DNA of 64,000 nucleotides from positions 310,001 through 374,000 of the forward strand of contig BPJU01000003.1 of assembly GCA_026004775.1 (NCBI GenBank). The letters are read 5' to 3'. Under the pieces are notes generated by a model, which was given only the letters and a program-made list of their open reading frames with translations, was not told the origin of the DNA and did no database searches. Shown here in pieces: positions 36,963 to 45,047 of this stretch (within the stretch, counting starts at the first letter, position 1; each line of letters begins with the position of its first letter). Origin of the DNA: Pirellulaceae bacterium. Lineage in GTDB: Bacteria > Planctomycetota > Planctomycetia > Pirellulales > Pirellulaceae. The position numbers and the translations under genes are program-made.

Positions 36963-37469
36963 GTGAAGTGTCAGCGTTGTGATAAACGGGCCACTTTCCA
37001 TATCACGGAGTTGACCGGAGCCAATGGTCATAAGGAAATCCACTTGTGTGAAGTCTGTATCAGCAGTTATTTACACGATCCTGCCTCCAATAAAGCCACT
37101 TCGGGCACCATCCAGAATGTCGGGCCTCAGGCGTTCAAAATGGCGCAGACGGCCGAAGAGCTGGCCGAGCTCGACCAGAAATGCTGCCCGGTGTGCGGCA
37201 TGGCGTTCTATGAATTCCGGCAGGCTGGGCGATTGGGTTGCCCGCACGATTATGTCTGTTTCGAGCGGGAGCTGGAGCCGTTGTTGGGCAGTATCCACGG
37301 CAAGACCCGGCATACCGGCAAGACTCCGCGATTGGGGCGCGTGACGACCGAAGCGCAAACACAGTTGATCCGGTTGCGGCGCGAGATGCACGAGGCGGTG
37401 CAGTGTGAAGATTATGAAAGGGCCGGCCGCCTGCGCGATCAGATACGCCGGTTGGAAGAGCAGTGTTGA
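36963..37469 (+). CDS. mcsA: McsA-like zinc-finger activator of protein arginine kinase
   Basis: McsA binds and activates the arginine kinase McsB. The 168-residue protein carries paired Cys motifs: MKCQRCDKRATFHITE at the start, LCEVC near residue 31, CCPVCGMAFYEFRQ near residue 77, and CPHDYVC near residue 93. A UVR-type helical motif ends it (AVQCEDYERAGRLRDQIRRL). The length matches McsA. The start is GTG with AGGAG upstream. mcsB follows 120 bases later. No ctsR or clpC is adjacent, unlike the Firmicute operon. Confidence 0.9.
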   Translation: MKCQRCDKRATFHITELTGANGHKEIHLCEVCISSYLHDPASNKATSGTIQNVGPQAFKMAQTAEELAELDQKCCPVCGMAFYEFRQAGRLGCPHDYVCFERELEPLLGSIHGKTRHTGKTPRLGRVTTEAQTQLIRLRREMHEAVQCEDYERAGRLRDQIRRLEEQC

Positions 37470-37589
37470 TCACCCAGCAACGGAACCTGCCGTTAACCGC
37501 CGGCGTCACCTATCGTACAATGAAACAAGGGGTGGTCGACAGCATGACGAGGCCAGCGCCTGCCGCGTGGCCGGCAGGGGACAAGGCAT

Positions 37590-38657
37590 ATGGACAGGGC
37601 GGCAATGCTCCAGCAATTGGCGGGACGATGCGGGCCGTGGCTGGTGGGTGACGGCCCCGAATCGGACATCGTCGTCAGTACGCGCATCCGGCTGGCCCGG
37701 AACCTGGCACAATTCCCGTTCGTGCGACGGTGCTCGCCCCAAGATCGCGCCGCCATCGAGAAAACCATCCGGGACCGCTTCCAAAACGTCGAACAACTCC
37801 GCCAACTGATCTACATCGATGTGGATGAACTTTCGGATGTCGACCGCCAGTTCCTCATGGAACGGCAACTCATCAGCCGCGAACTGGCGGAAGGCACCGG
37901 GCAGCGCGGCGTAGCTATCGATCCGGACGAACGCTTCAGCGTGATGGTCAACGAGGAAGACCATCTGCGAATCCAGGTGATGGCCAGCGGTCTGAATCCG
38001 CAGGTCGCCTGGGAACAGATCAACGCCATCGACGACTTGATCGGCCAACAAGTCGTGTACGCGTTCCATCGGCGGCTTGGTTATCTTACGGCGTGCCCCA
38101 CCAATGTCGGCACCGGAATGCGGGTCAGTATCATGATCCACCTGCCGGCTATGGTGATGACCGAAGAGATCCAGCGGGTCTTCCGCAGCTTCCAAAAAAT
38201 GGGTTTGGCCGTGCGGGGCCTGTACGGCGAAGGCACGCAACCGCGCGGCGACTTCTACCAGATCAGTAACCAAATCACTCTGGGACGAAGCGAAAAAGAA
38301 CTGATCGACCAGGTGGTGGAGGTGGCACGCGTCTGTATTCAGTGGGAGCGCAGGGCGCGTGAGGCACTGTTGCGCAGCAACGACAAGAGCGTGCAGGATG
38401 CCATCAGCCGCGCCTACGCCATCCTGCAAACCACCCACACCATCTCCAGCGAAGAAACGATGGAGCTGTTGTCGCGTGTGCGCATGGGCGTCAGTCTCGG
38501 ACTGATCGAAGACGTGCCGATCACGGTTCTCAATAAACTGTTTATCCACACCCAGCCGGCCCATCTGCAAAAGATTCGCGGGATCCGGTTGGATACGTCC
38601 GACCGGAATGTGGAGCGAGCCAGTTACTTGAAGGAACATCTGGCCAAACAACGATGA
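37590..38657 (+). CDS. mcsB: Protein arginine kinase McsB
   Basis: McsB phosphorylates arginines on proteins, marking them for ClpCP in Firmicutes. The 355-residue protein has the phosphagen-kinase ATP-binding signature VVSTRIRLARNLAQFPF, the central RFSVMVNEEDHLRIQ with the catalytic-site NEEDH, and TACPTNVGTGMRVS near residue 170 with the conserved Cys. QISNQITLGRSEKEL follows near the C-terminal third. The C-terminal region keeps an arginine-rich pArg-pocket-like area (VRMGVSLGLI). Pairing with mcsA makes the assignment firm. Confidence 0.95.
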   Translation: MDRAAMLQQLAGRCGPWLVGDGPESDIVVSTRIRLARNLAQFPFVRRCSPQDRAAIEKTIRDRFQNVEQLRQLIYIDVDELSDVDRQFLMERQLISRELAEGTGQRGVAIDPDERFSVMVNEEDHLRIQVMASGLNPQVAWEQINAIDDLIGQQVVYAFHRRLGYLTACPTNVGTGMRVSIMIHLPAMVMTEEIQRVFRSFQKMGLAVRGLYGEGTQPRGDFYQISNQITLGRSEKELIDQVVEVARVCIQWERRAREALLRSNDKSVQDAISRAYAILQTTHTISSEETMELLSRVRMGVSLGLIEDVPITVLNKLFIHTQPAHLQKIRGIRLDTSDRNVERASYLKEHLAKQR

Positions 38658-38729
38658 TCGAGCCGGGCGGGAAAGTGGGAACCGATCGCGGCCCGCATCG
38701 CACGCGGCAAGCCGACGCAGGGTGCCGCC

Positions 38730-39890
38730 ATGAACGTCGCCAGCTTTCGACAACAAATGCCGGTGGCACGCCGGTGGGCTTATTTCGACCACGCAGCCGT
38801 TGCCCCTCTGCCCCAGCCGGCTCGAGTAGCCGTCGAACAGTGGGCCGCCGAAGCCGCCGAAGAAGGCGATACCCGCTGGCCCCAATGGGCCGCGCGGCTG
38901 GAACAGGTACGGCACCGAGCCGCCGAACTGGTCGGTGCCCACCCCGATGAAATCGCCTTCGTCTCCAACACCACCAGCGGTATCAACCTGATCGCGGAAG
39001 CCTTCCCGTGGAAAAACGGCGATAACGTGGTGGTACCGGCCAATGAGTTCCCGTCCAATATCTATCCATGGATGAATCTGGAGCGCCGCGGCGTCAAAGC
39101 CCGACTCGTTCCCGTCCACCGCAGTCAGTCGCTGATACCGCAATTGGAAGCTGCCTGCGACCGCCATACCCGCCTGGTCGCTCTCAGTTGGGTATCGTAC
39201 GCCGACGGCTGGCGGGTGGATTTGGATGAGTTGGCGGAATTCGCCAAACGCCGAGGCATCGAGCTGCTTCTGGACGCCATTCAAGGATTGGGACTGTTGC
39301 CGATCGACCTGGGACATTATCCGATCGACTATCTTGTGGCCGACGGCCATAAATGGATGCTGGGCCCCGAAGGAGCCGGCATCCTGTATATCCGCCGCGA
39401 GCGTCTGGATCAGCTCCAGCCCCTGAACGTCGGCTGGCACAGTGTGGTGCATGCCCACGACTTCAGCCGTATCGATCCGGCGTGGCGCCCGGATGCGGCA
39501 CGCTACGAAGGCGGCTCGCCCAATATGGCCGGCTGCCTGGCACTGGGAGCCAGCCTGGACCTGCTGGCTTCGTTCGGGCTATCCAAAGACCAGTCGCCCC
39601 TTGCCGACTACGTGCTGGAGCTATTGGAAGAGCTGGCGCGTCGCATCCGACATGTGGGGGGACAGGTGGTGAGCACCTGGGCGCCGCAGAATCGCTCCGG
39701 CATCCTGGCGTTCCGTTTGCCGCAGGTCGATTTGGCCTTTGCCCGTCGCTCGTTCCTTGCCCAGGGTGTTGTTTTAAGTGCCCGCAACGGAGCACTACGC
39801 ATCAGCCCACACGCCTACTGCGACCAGGAAGACGTGAACCGATTCACCGACGCACTGGAACGGCTCTGTACGGCCCCGGCCGCCTCTTGA
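38730..39890 (+). CDS. Class V aminotransferase (cysteine desulfurase-like)
   Basis: This is a PLP-dependent fold-type I enzyme of class V, 386 residues long. Motifs in order are YFDHAAVAPLPQPARVAVEQ at the N-terminus, FVSNTTSGINLIAEAF, VALSWVSYADGWRVDL, ELLLDAIQGLGLLPIDL, and DGHKWMLGPEGAGILYI with the PLP-binding Lys near residue 210. The cysteine-desulfurase active-site Cys loop is not evident, so it may be a selenocysteine lyase- or isopenicillin N epimerase-type relative. It starts 72 bases after mcsB. Substrate unknown. Confidence 0.87.
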   Translation: MNVASFRQQMPVARRWAYFDHAAVAPLPQPARVAVEQWAAEAAEEGDTRWPQWAARLEQVRHRAAELVGAHPDEIAFVSNTTSGINLIAEAFPWKNGDNVVVPANEFPSNIYPWMNLERRGVKARLVPVHRSQSLIPQLEAACDRHTRLVALSWVSYADGWRVDLDELAEFAKRRGIELLLDAIQGLGLLPIDLGHYPIDYLVADGHKWMLGPEGAGILYIRRERLDQLQPLNVGWHSVVHAHDFSRIDPAWRPDAARYEGGSPNMAGCLALGASLDLLASFGLSKDQSPLADYVLELLEELARRIRHVGGQVVSTWAPQNRSGILAFRLPQVDLAFARRSFLAQGVVLSARNGALRISPHAYCDQEDVNRFTDALERLCTAPAAS

Positions 39891-39977
39891 CCGCAGCCGA
39901 TGCGCGACCGACCGCACCCGCCGGCCAACTTCCCCCACCCGACCCGAAGGTCAGGCAATCGTCACCCTCAAGCGCGA

Positions 39978-40202
39978 TTAATCCTGTTCGCGCAACGTCA
40001 TCCAACTGAGCACGCCCAGGCCGGCGGCACACAATATGAAAACGACGTCCATCACAACGTTCATGGTGGCGTATGGAGCCAATGAACCGCCGACAAATTG
40101 CAGTATCAAGTGCACCAAAAAGATGAGAAAGACGAGAATCGAAACCACGATTCCCGCCATGCACAAGACTTTCGGCATGCCAACCGTCCCCACGGTGCTC
40201 AT
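39978..40202 (-). CDS. Small two-TM membrane protein
   Basis: The 74-residue protein has two hydrophobic spans, VLCMAGIVVSILVFLIFLVH and MNVVMDVVFILCAAGLGVLS, joined by a short polar loop, with an acidic C-terminal tail (REQD). An internal ATG at codon 9 is an alternative start. No family is recognised. It is convergent with the aminotransferase gene and lies 65 bases downstream of coaD. Confidence 0.7.
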   Translation of the reverse strand: MSTVGTVGMPKVLCMAGIVVSILVFLIFLVHLILQFVGGSLAPYATMNVVMDVVFILCAAGLGVLSWMTLREQD

Positions 40203-40267
40203 CTCACTGCTGCCCGGCTAACTCCTCAAGCTGCCCATTATAATTGCCCGTAACGGCGTGTCACCTG

Positions 40268-40774
40268 TTATCCGGGCGGCGGCGGGCCCAGCCGGGCCCG
40301 TAACCAAGGAATCACTTCCGGTGGAACAAATTTCGCCAATAATTCGTCCGATGCCAACGGGGCGATCTGTTTGATCAGCGAACTGGAGACGTGGGCTACA
40401 TTGGCGTCGGCCATCAGGAAAACGGTTTCCACTTGCGGGTCTAAGCGGCGGTTGGCCATCATCATGGTGAACTCGGCCGCAATATCGGTTAACGGACGTA
40501 CACCACGGATCATCACCCGCGCCCCACATTGGCGCACGAACCCGACCGCCAAACCGCTAAACGTAGCCACCTCGACGTTGCCAAACCGAGCCGTCACCTG
40601 CCGCAGGATCTGGAGCCGCTCTTCCGGTGTAAAAAGTGCCTGTTTTTCCACATTGATACCGATGCCGACGATCAGCTTGTCCACTAGGCGACTGGCACGT
40701 TCGATAATATCCAGATGTCCCCAGGTAACCGGGTCGAATGAACCGGTGTAGACGGCCAGTCTCGGCTCGGCCAT
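40268..40774 (-). CDS. coaD: Phosphopantetheine adenylyltransferase
   Basis: CoaD carries out the penultimate step of coenzyme A synthesis, adenylating 4'-phosphopantetheine. The 168-residue product begins AVYTGSFDPVTWGHLDIIER, which contains the nucleotidyltransferase TxGH motif. It continues with RGVRPLTDIAAEF and the C-terminal VSSSLIKQIA (the ISSTxxR-like signature). The ATG at 40774 follows GGGGAG; an upstream frame to 40792 is unnecessary. Confidence 0.94.
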   Translation of the reverse strand: MAEPRLAVYTGSFDPVTWGHLDIIERASRLVDKLIVGIGINVEKQALFTPEERLQILRQVTARFGNVEVATFSGLAVGFVRQCGARVMIRGVRPLTDIAAEFTMMMANRRLDPQVETVFLMADANVAHVSSSLIKQIAPLASDELLAKFVPPEVIPWLRARLGPPPPG

Positions 40775-40869
40775 CTGCTCTCCCCTGCTCATAGGCGGCG
40801 CGACAAGGCCAACGGCTCCCCATGCCGCCTGCTAGGCTAACGCGTCCGGCAGGTTGGGGCAAGCCGTCG

Positions 40870-41625
40870 TCACGCTGAGCGGCGCAGCACGGAATGCATT
40901 CCTGCTACCGGCTCCAGATGGGCTGCCTGGGCCAACACGACTCGGCTCAACAGTGCCACCTGGAACATCTCTTTGCTGCGGCATGCGGCGGCCCACCGGA
41001 AGAGACTCCTGGCTATCGCGGCCAGATCCACCGACTCCTGAAGGGCGCGCCCCACGTCGAAACTCACATGTACCGCGTCGCGGTGCCGGACCAGTTGGGC
41101 GATCCGCCACCGCAACGATCGGCTCCCGCCCCACCACCACGGAATAGACTTTCCGACCACCGCGTGCACCGGTGCATACCAAATGCCGAAGCGAGCGGAC
41201 AACGGACGGAGTGCCCATCGCGCCTCTTTGTGACCGAGGTGGGCGGCAGCCGGCCCGCGAACGACCCGAATCCGATGGCGTACCAACACGTCCATCTCCA
41301 TAAGGGGATGTGCACTTCGAAGCGCCAGCACCTCGAAATCGACACCGTAAGCAGCCGCCCATTGCCTGGCCTCGCTCAAGCCGGCCACCAAACAGCGGCG
41401 ACTCTCAGCCCACTGCTCACCTGCCAACACCGCAAATTCATGAATCGGTCCGGACGCCATCACACGCCGTATCAACCAGTCCTCGTGCCAATCGGCAACA
41501 GCCCATGTGATCGGAACCGAGTACTGCTCGGCGGCCTGGAGCAATCGTTCAAGAAGTTTTTGTCGTGGGAGAGCCCCTGGTTCGGATGGCGACAGGTGAG
41601 GAACGTCCACCGAGAAACTCAACAT
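40870..41625 (-). CDS. Polysaccharide deacetylase-like protein, active site unclear
   Basis: The 251-residue protein resembles a NodB-type barrel: LSFSVDVPHL at the N-terminus in place of TFDDGP, LLQAAEQYSVPITWAVADW, and HVSFDVGRALQES near the end. Only a single clear Asp appears in the first motif, and the usual HxxxH metal pair is not obvious, so deacetylase activity is doubtful. The ATG at 41625 has AAAGGAG eight bases upstream. It lies about 95 bases upstream of coaD on the same strand. The function is unknown. Confidence 0.6.
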   Translation of the reverse strand: MLSFSVDVPHLSPSEPGALPRQKLLERLLQAAEQYSVPITWAVADWHEDWLIRRVMASGPIHEFAVLAGEQWAESRRCLVAGLSEARQWAAAYGVDFEVLALRSAHPLMEMDVLVRHRIRVVRGPAAAHLGHKEARWALRPLSARFGIWYAPVHAVVGKSIPWWWGGSRSLRWRIAQLVRHRDAVHVSFDVGRALQESVDLAAIARSLFRWAAACRSKEMFQVALLSRVVLAQAAHLEPVAGMHSVLRRSA

Positions 41626-41769
41626 CCGTGTCACTCCTTTGTGCCTCCGTTGCGCTACCTCTTACGCCAATCTCCCTCCTTCAAAGATCGGCACTGCCCC
41701 GTCCCCCTCTGAACGCCGTATCAGCCGGCCGTCAACCTCTCCCCAGCCGGATGCGGCGACTCGGAAGAC

Positions 41770-42822
41770 TCAACGTTGATAGATCGGCAGGTAGCCTCGA
41801 TCCAACTGCAACATTATCAAGTTACAGGCTGTCACGTAAATTTCGCCGATTTGCCCCGTCCAGTTGCCGGCGGGTGTTTGTTCCTTGACAATCCGGTCGT
41901 ATAAGGCGTCTCGGAACGGCAACCACTCTTCGTCGCCCTGCCGGTAGACCACCTGGGAATAATACAAATAGGTATAGTGCCAATGGCCGAACGATTCCTG
42001 GCCGCCAGAAATGCGATAAAGGTGTTGCTTGCAGTATTTCAGCATGTCAGGCACGTGGCGGCTGTCATAATCACCGGCATTATATAAGGCGGCCAGCGCG
42101 GCGGCGGTGATCGCCGGCCGTGAATTGCCGCGGTTGCGCGAACTGTACGAGATACCCCCGTCCGGGTTCTTGCAGTTGTAGATATATTGTTTGGCCGCCT
42201 CGATCACCTCGCTGGGCACCGGAATCCCCGCATTGCGGCAACCACGCAGCCCTTGCACCTGCGTGATCGTCGTCGAGCCTTCGTCGAAATTGTTCCCATC
42301 CGCAGCGCTGACGTATCCCCACCCACCTGCCGTCGTTTGCGCCTTGGCACTGAAATCCACGGCCCGTTTCAGCACGTCGATCAGCTCCCGCCGCCGGTCC
42401 TCGTCTTCCTCCTCGCCCAACACCTGCGACAAGAAAAGCATGGCGAAGCCGTGGCCATAGGTATACCGATTGTCGGTCAGCGGATCGCCGATCAACCCGT
42501 TACTGCGCGACTTGCTCACCAGATAGTTCACCGCCCGGCGGATGTTCTTCGCGTACGGCCCCTGGGTGGTGGTGGAGCCGGAACACAGAAGCGCGATGCC
42601 GGCCAGAGCCGTCATGGCCGTCGGGTAATTGGCCGCCGTCCAGTGCCCCAGCGTGGCCGACTGGGTACGGGCCACCCAATCCAGCCCTGCCTTGATGGCA
42701 GCCTCCCATTTCGGATCCAACCGTGCCGCGTGACTTTTCCGCGCGGCCACCACCGCCGGCACTGCTGCCATCGAGACCACCGACCGCAGCCACCTGCGTC
42801 GATGCCAGCGCGTGTTGCCCAT
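41770..42822 (-). CDS. Tat-exported prenyltransferase/squalene-oxidase-repeat protein
   Basis: The 350-residue protein starts with a twin-arginine signal (RRRWLRSVVSMAAVPAVVAA). A repeated alpha/alpha-barrel pattern of terpene-cyclase/prenyltransferase type follows: IKAGLDWVARTQ, RRAVNYLVSKSRSNGLIGD, TAGGWGYVSA, NPDGGISYSSRNRG and TPAGNWTGQIGEIYVTACNL. Such proteins are very common in planctomycetes, usually with unknown ligand. It has no terpene-cyclase DxDD acid motif. The ATG at 42822 follows GGGAGGT. Confidence 0.8.
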   Translation of the reverse strand: MGNTRWHRRRWLRSVVSMAAVPAVVAARKSHAARLDPKWEAAIKAGLDWVARTQSATLGHWTAANYPTAMTALAGIALLCSGSTTTQGPYAKNIRRAVNYLVSKSRSNGLIGDPLTDNRYTYGHGFAMLFLSQVLGEEEDEDRRRELIDVLKRAVDFSAKAQTTAGGWGYVSAADGNNFDEGSTTITQVQGLRGCRNAGIPVPSEVIEAAKQYIYNCKNPDGGISYSSRNRGNSRPAITAAALAALYNAGDYDSRHVPDMLKYCKQHLYRISGGQESFGHWHYTYLYYSQVVYRQGDEEWLPFRDALYDRIVKEQTPAGNWTGQIGEIYVTACNLIMLQLDRGYLPIYQR

Positions 42823-43086
42823 CGTTCCCGACCTCCCACCTAACCCGCTTGCGACGCGAACAATTCTCTCCACTCTTCAGCGCCCCTTATTGTCTCAAAG
42901 AATGTGTCCGGGCGTCTACAGTGATCCTCGGGCGCGATCAGGAAAATGCACGCATCCAATATCCGAAATCCTCACAACCGACTGAATATTTGAAAGTTAG
43001 ACGGAAATTACCGCCTACTGGCCGAGAGTTCTCTGTGCTACCTCGTTTGAGGAATACTCCGCCAGGGATTTAGTCGCCGATACCGC

Positions 43087-43114
43087 TAATCAGGTTCAAT
43101 TAATCAGGTTCAAT
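43087..43114. repeat. 14-bp perfect tandem duplication at a gene end
   Basis: TAATCAGGTTCAAT occurs twice head to tail. The copy at 43101-43114 contains the stop codon (43110-43112) of the von Willebrand A-type gene. Only the last codons of that gene are affected. Confidence 0.85.
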
Positions 43115-44882
43115 GACCGGTCCGTGGGATCGGGTAATTCGACCACTCCAACGCGCAACCTCGTGCCAGTTGTAATTCAGCTACAGCAGCCCACGGAGTG
43201 TTCGGCCACGTGCGAATGACGTTCTCCAGCCGCTGGACGGCTTCCTGCCAGGAGGCGGCTCCTTGAGCAGGAAGCTTTTGGGTGGGCACCAGATACAGGA
43301 GGGGTGGTTGCCCCAAGGGCAAAACCGGCGGCCGGTCATACCGCGCCTGGTCAAGTAGGTCCAAGTATTGGCGCACCTGGAGTTCAAATAGCACCGCCTG
43401 GGCGAACATCAAGTCCCAGTCGGCTTGCCAACGAAGGTCGCTTTCGGTGCGACGTCCGTCCGCGGTGTCGGCGAGGGTTTGACGAGCCCTCTGCCAGAAG
43501 CTCAGCCAGCGGCGTGCCTGGCGTTGGGACTCCTCCCGGGCACCGCCCAGAGCACCGGCTTGCCAGGGGAACTCCCACAAAATCCGCTCCGATTGCCCAG
43601 AAGACCAGTGACGTTCGGCTTCAACCGCCAATTCCACTATCCGCTTGCGCCAGGGAGCGTCCAGTTGTTGCTCTTGTTCCTGAAGGCTTCGCCAATCGGG
43701 CTGCATTCGATCCAGGAGTCGGCGGTCGTAGGAGCGATCGCGCCAGTCCAGCAGCAGCGATTCCTGCCCTCGGAGCATAAAGAACAGACCGCCCGTTTCG
43801 TGAGCCAACCGGCATTGTGCGTACGGGCCGAAACCGCTTGGCACAAGATCGGCTTTTCTGCCGAACGCATCGCACGGCCACCGCCGCACGAAAGCCGTTT
43901 CCGGACCACGATCGATGCGCAAGCGAGTTCCCTGCCAGAGCATCTCGGCGGCGGCCTGCCCGAAGGCAGCTTCTCGTCCCAGGAAAAATATCCGTGCCCG
44001 GCAGCGGCGAGCCGTCTGGATGACTTCCTCCAGATAACGCTGGCTGTCCTCCCACTCGCCCGCCTCGTCCGTAACCACCACGATGGCCATACTGGTTGAG
44101 TCGGCGTTTTTGGGCGCGTAGTAGCGCAGACACCCCAGCAGTGCCTCGCATAGCATCTCGTGTCCTGTCGGATCAACGTTGATGCGCCGGATCGCTGCCG
44201 CCACGGCCTCAAGATCATACACGGGACGCAACAGATGGCGATGAAAATTCTCGCCATAACTGGTGACGACCGAACCGAGGTGGTATCCGGACTGCCTGGC
44301 CACTTCCAGCAGGTGCCCGTAGAGATCGCCCAACTGCTCTGCCACGATCTGTTGGTCATCGACCATGCTGATCGATTCGTCGAAGCACCAGACAAGCAAC
44401 AGATCGCTCCGCATGAGTATGTCGGCCAATGCCCCACGCAGGCTGCTGAGAGCCGCAGCATAATCTCCACTGGATTCAAGAGCACGCGACGACAATGGGC
44501 GCGGTTCCAGCAGGCGCTCGATCGACGTTAAACCCACCGGAACGACACGATCCGAAACCCACCTGGTGCCCGGGCCCACTGTGGTCGCCGGTGGGATTGC
44601 GACGGGCAATGCCGGCTCAAATGTGTCGGCGCTTGCTTGCTCAAGTGAATCTTCCCGCGTTTCCAACCGGGGAATTTCCACCGCACGCGGTTCCTCGAGC
44701 CACTCCAGTTCGGTAGTAGCTTCGGGCAGCACCATCACCCATCGCAACGCACGATCACCGGCGGGGCCACCCAATTTCCACCAGGCCAACGCCAGAAGCA
44801 AACCGGCATGAAACCCGGTCGATACCAGCAGGCCGATCCACGGTTCGAGACGCACCAGCATCGTGTGGGCCCCACGGTTCAT
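43110..44882 (-). CDS. Membrane-anchored von Willebrand A-type domain protein
   Basis: The 590-residue protein has an N-terminal TM segment (WIGLLVSTGFHAGLLLALAW), a proline-rich linker, and a VWA-like domain around residues 180-330. The MIDAS-like DESISMVDD (DxSxS) and VVVTDEAGEW support metal-dependent ligand binding. The C-terminal 250 residues are helical and Trp/Arg/Gln-rich, with no recognised domain. Similar TM-VWA proteins are common in planctomycetes and may organise envelope complexes. The start at 44882 is chosen because upstream frame content is unconvincing. Confidence 0.7.
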   Translation of the reverse strand: MNRGAHTMLVRLEPWIGLLVSTGFHAGLLLALAWWKLGGPAGDRALRWVMVLPEATTELEWLEEPRAVEIPRLETREDSLEQASADTFEPALPVAIPPATTVGPGTRWVSDRVVPVGLTSIERLLEPRPLSSRALESSGDYAAALSSLRGALADILMRSDLLLVWCFDESISMVDDQQIVAEQLGDLYGHLLEVARQSGYHLGSVVTSYGENFHRHLLRPVYDLEAVAAAIRRINVDPTGHEMLCEALLGCLRYYAPKNADSTSMAIVVVTDEAGEWEDSQRYLEEVIQTARRCRARIFFLGREAAFGQAAAEMLWQGTRLRIDRGPETAFVRRWPCDAFGRKADLVPSGFGPYAQCRLAHETGGLFFMLRGQESLLLDWRDRSYDRRLLDRMQPDWRSLQEQEQQLDAPWRKRIVELAVEAERHWSSGQSERILWEFPWQAGALGGAREESQRQARRWLSFWQRARQTLADTADGRRTESDLRWQADWDLMFAQAVLFELQVRQYLDLLDQARYDRPPVLPLGQPPLLYLVPTQKLPAQGAASWQEAVQRLENVIRTWPNTPWAAVAELQLARGCALEWSNYPIPRTGH

Positions 44883-45047
44883 GGCTACCGGCTGCCATGT
44901 ATTATTGGCAACAAACCGTCCGTCCTGGGAAAACCTGGACGGGCCGTCCCGGCCCAAAACAGAATTATACCCGATTCGCAGGAGACGCGCGTCGACAGCC
45001 GGACGGGCCGGACCGGCTGGCCGGCTGAGTGCCGGGGATGCACTTCG

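Noticed and set aside
37506-39458. Long minus-strand open frame opposite mcsB and the aminotransferase
   Set aside because: Antisense shadow of two well-recognised genes; no protein family features and crosses their boundaries.
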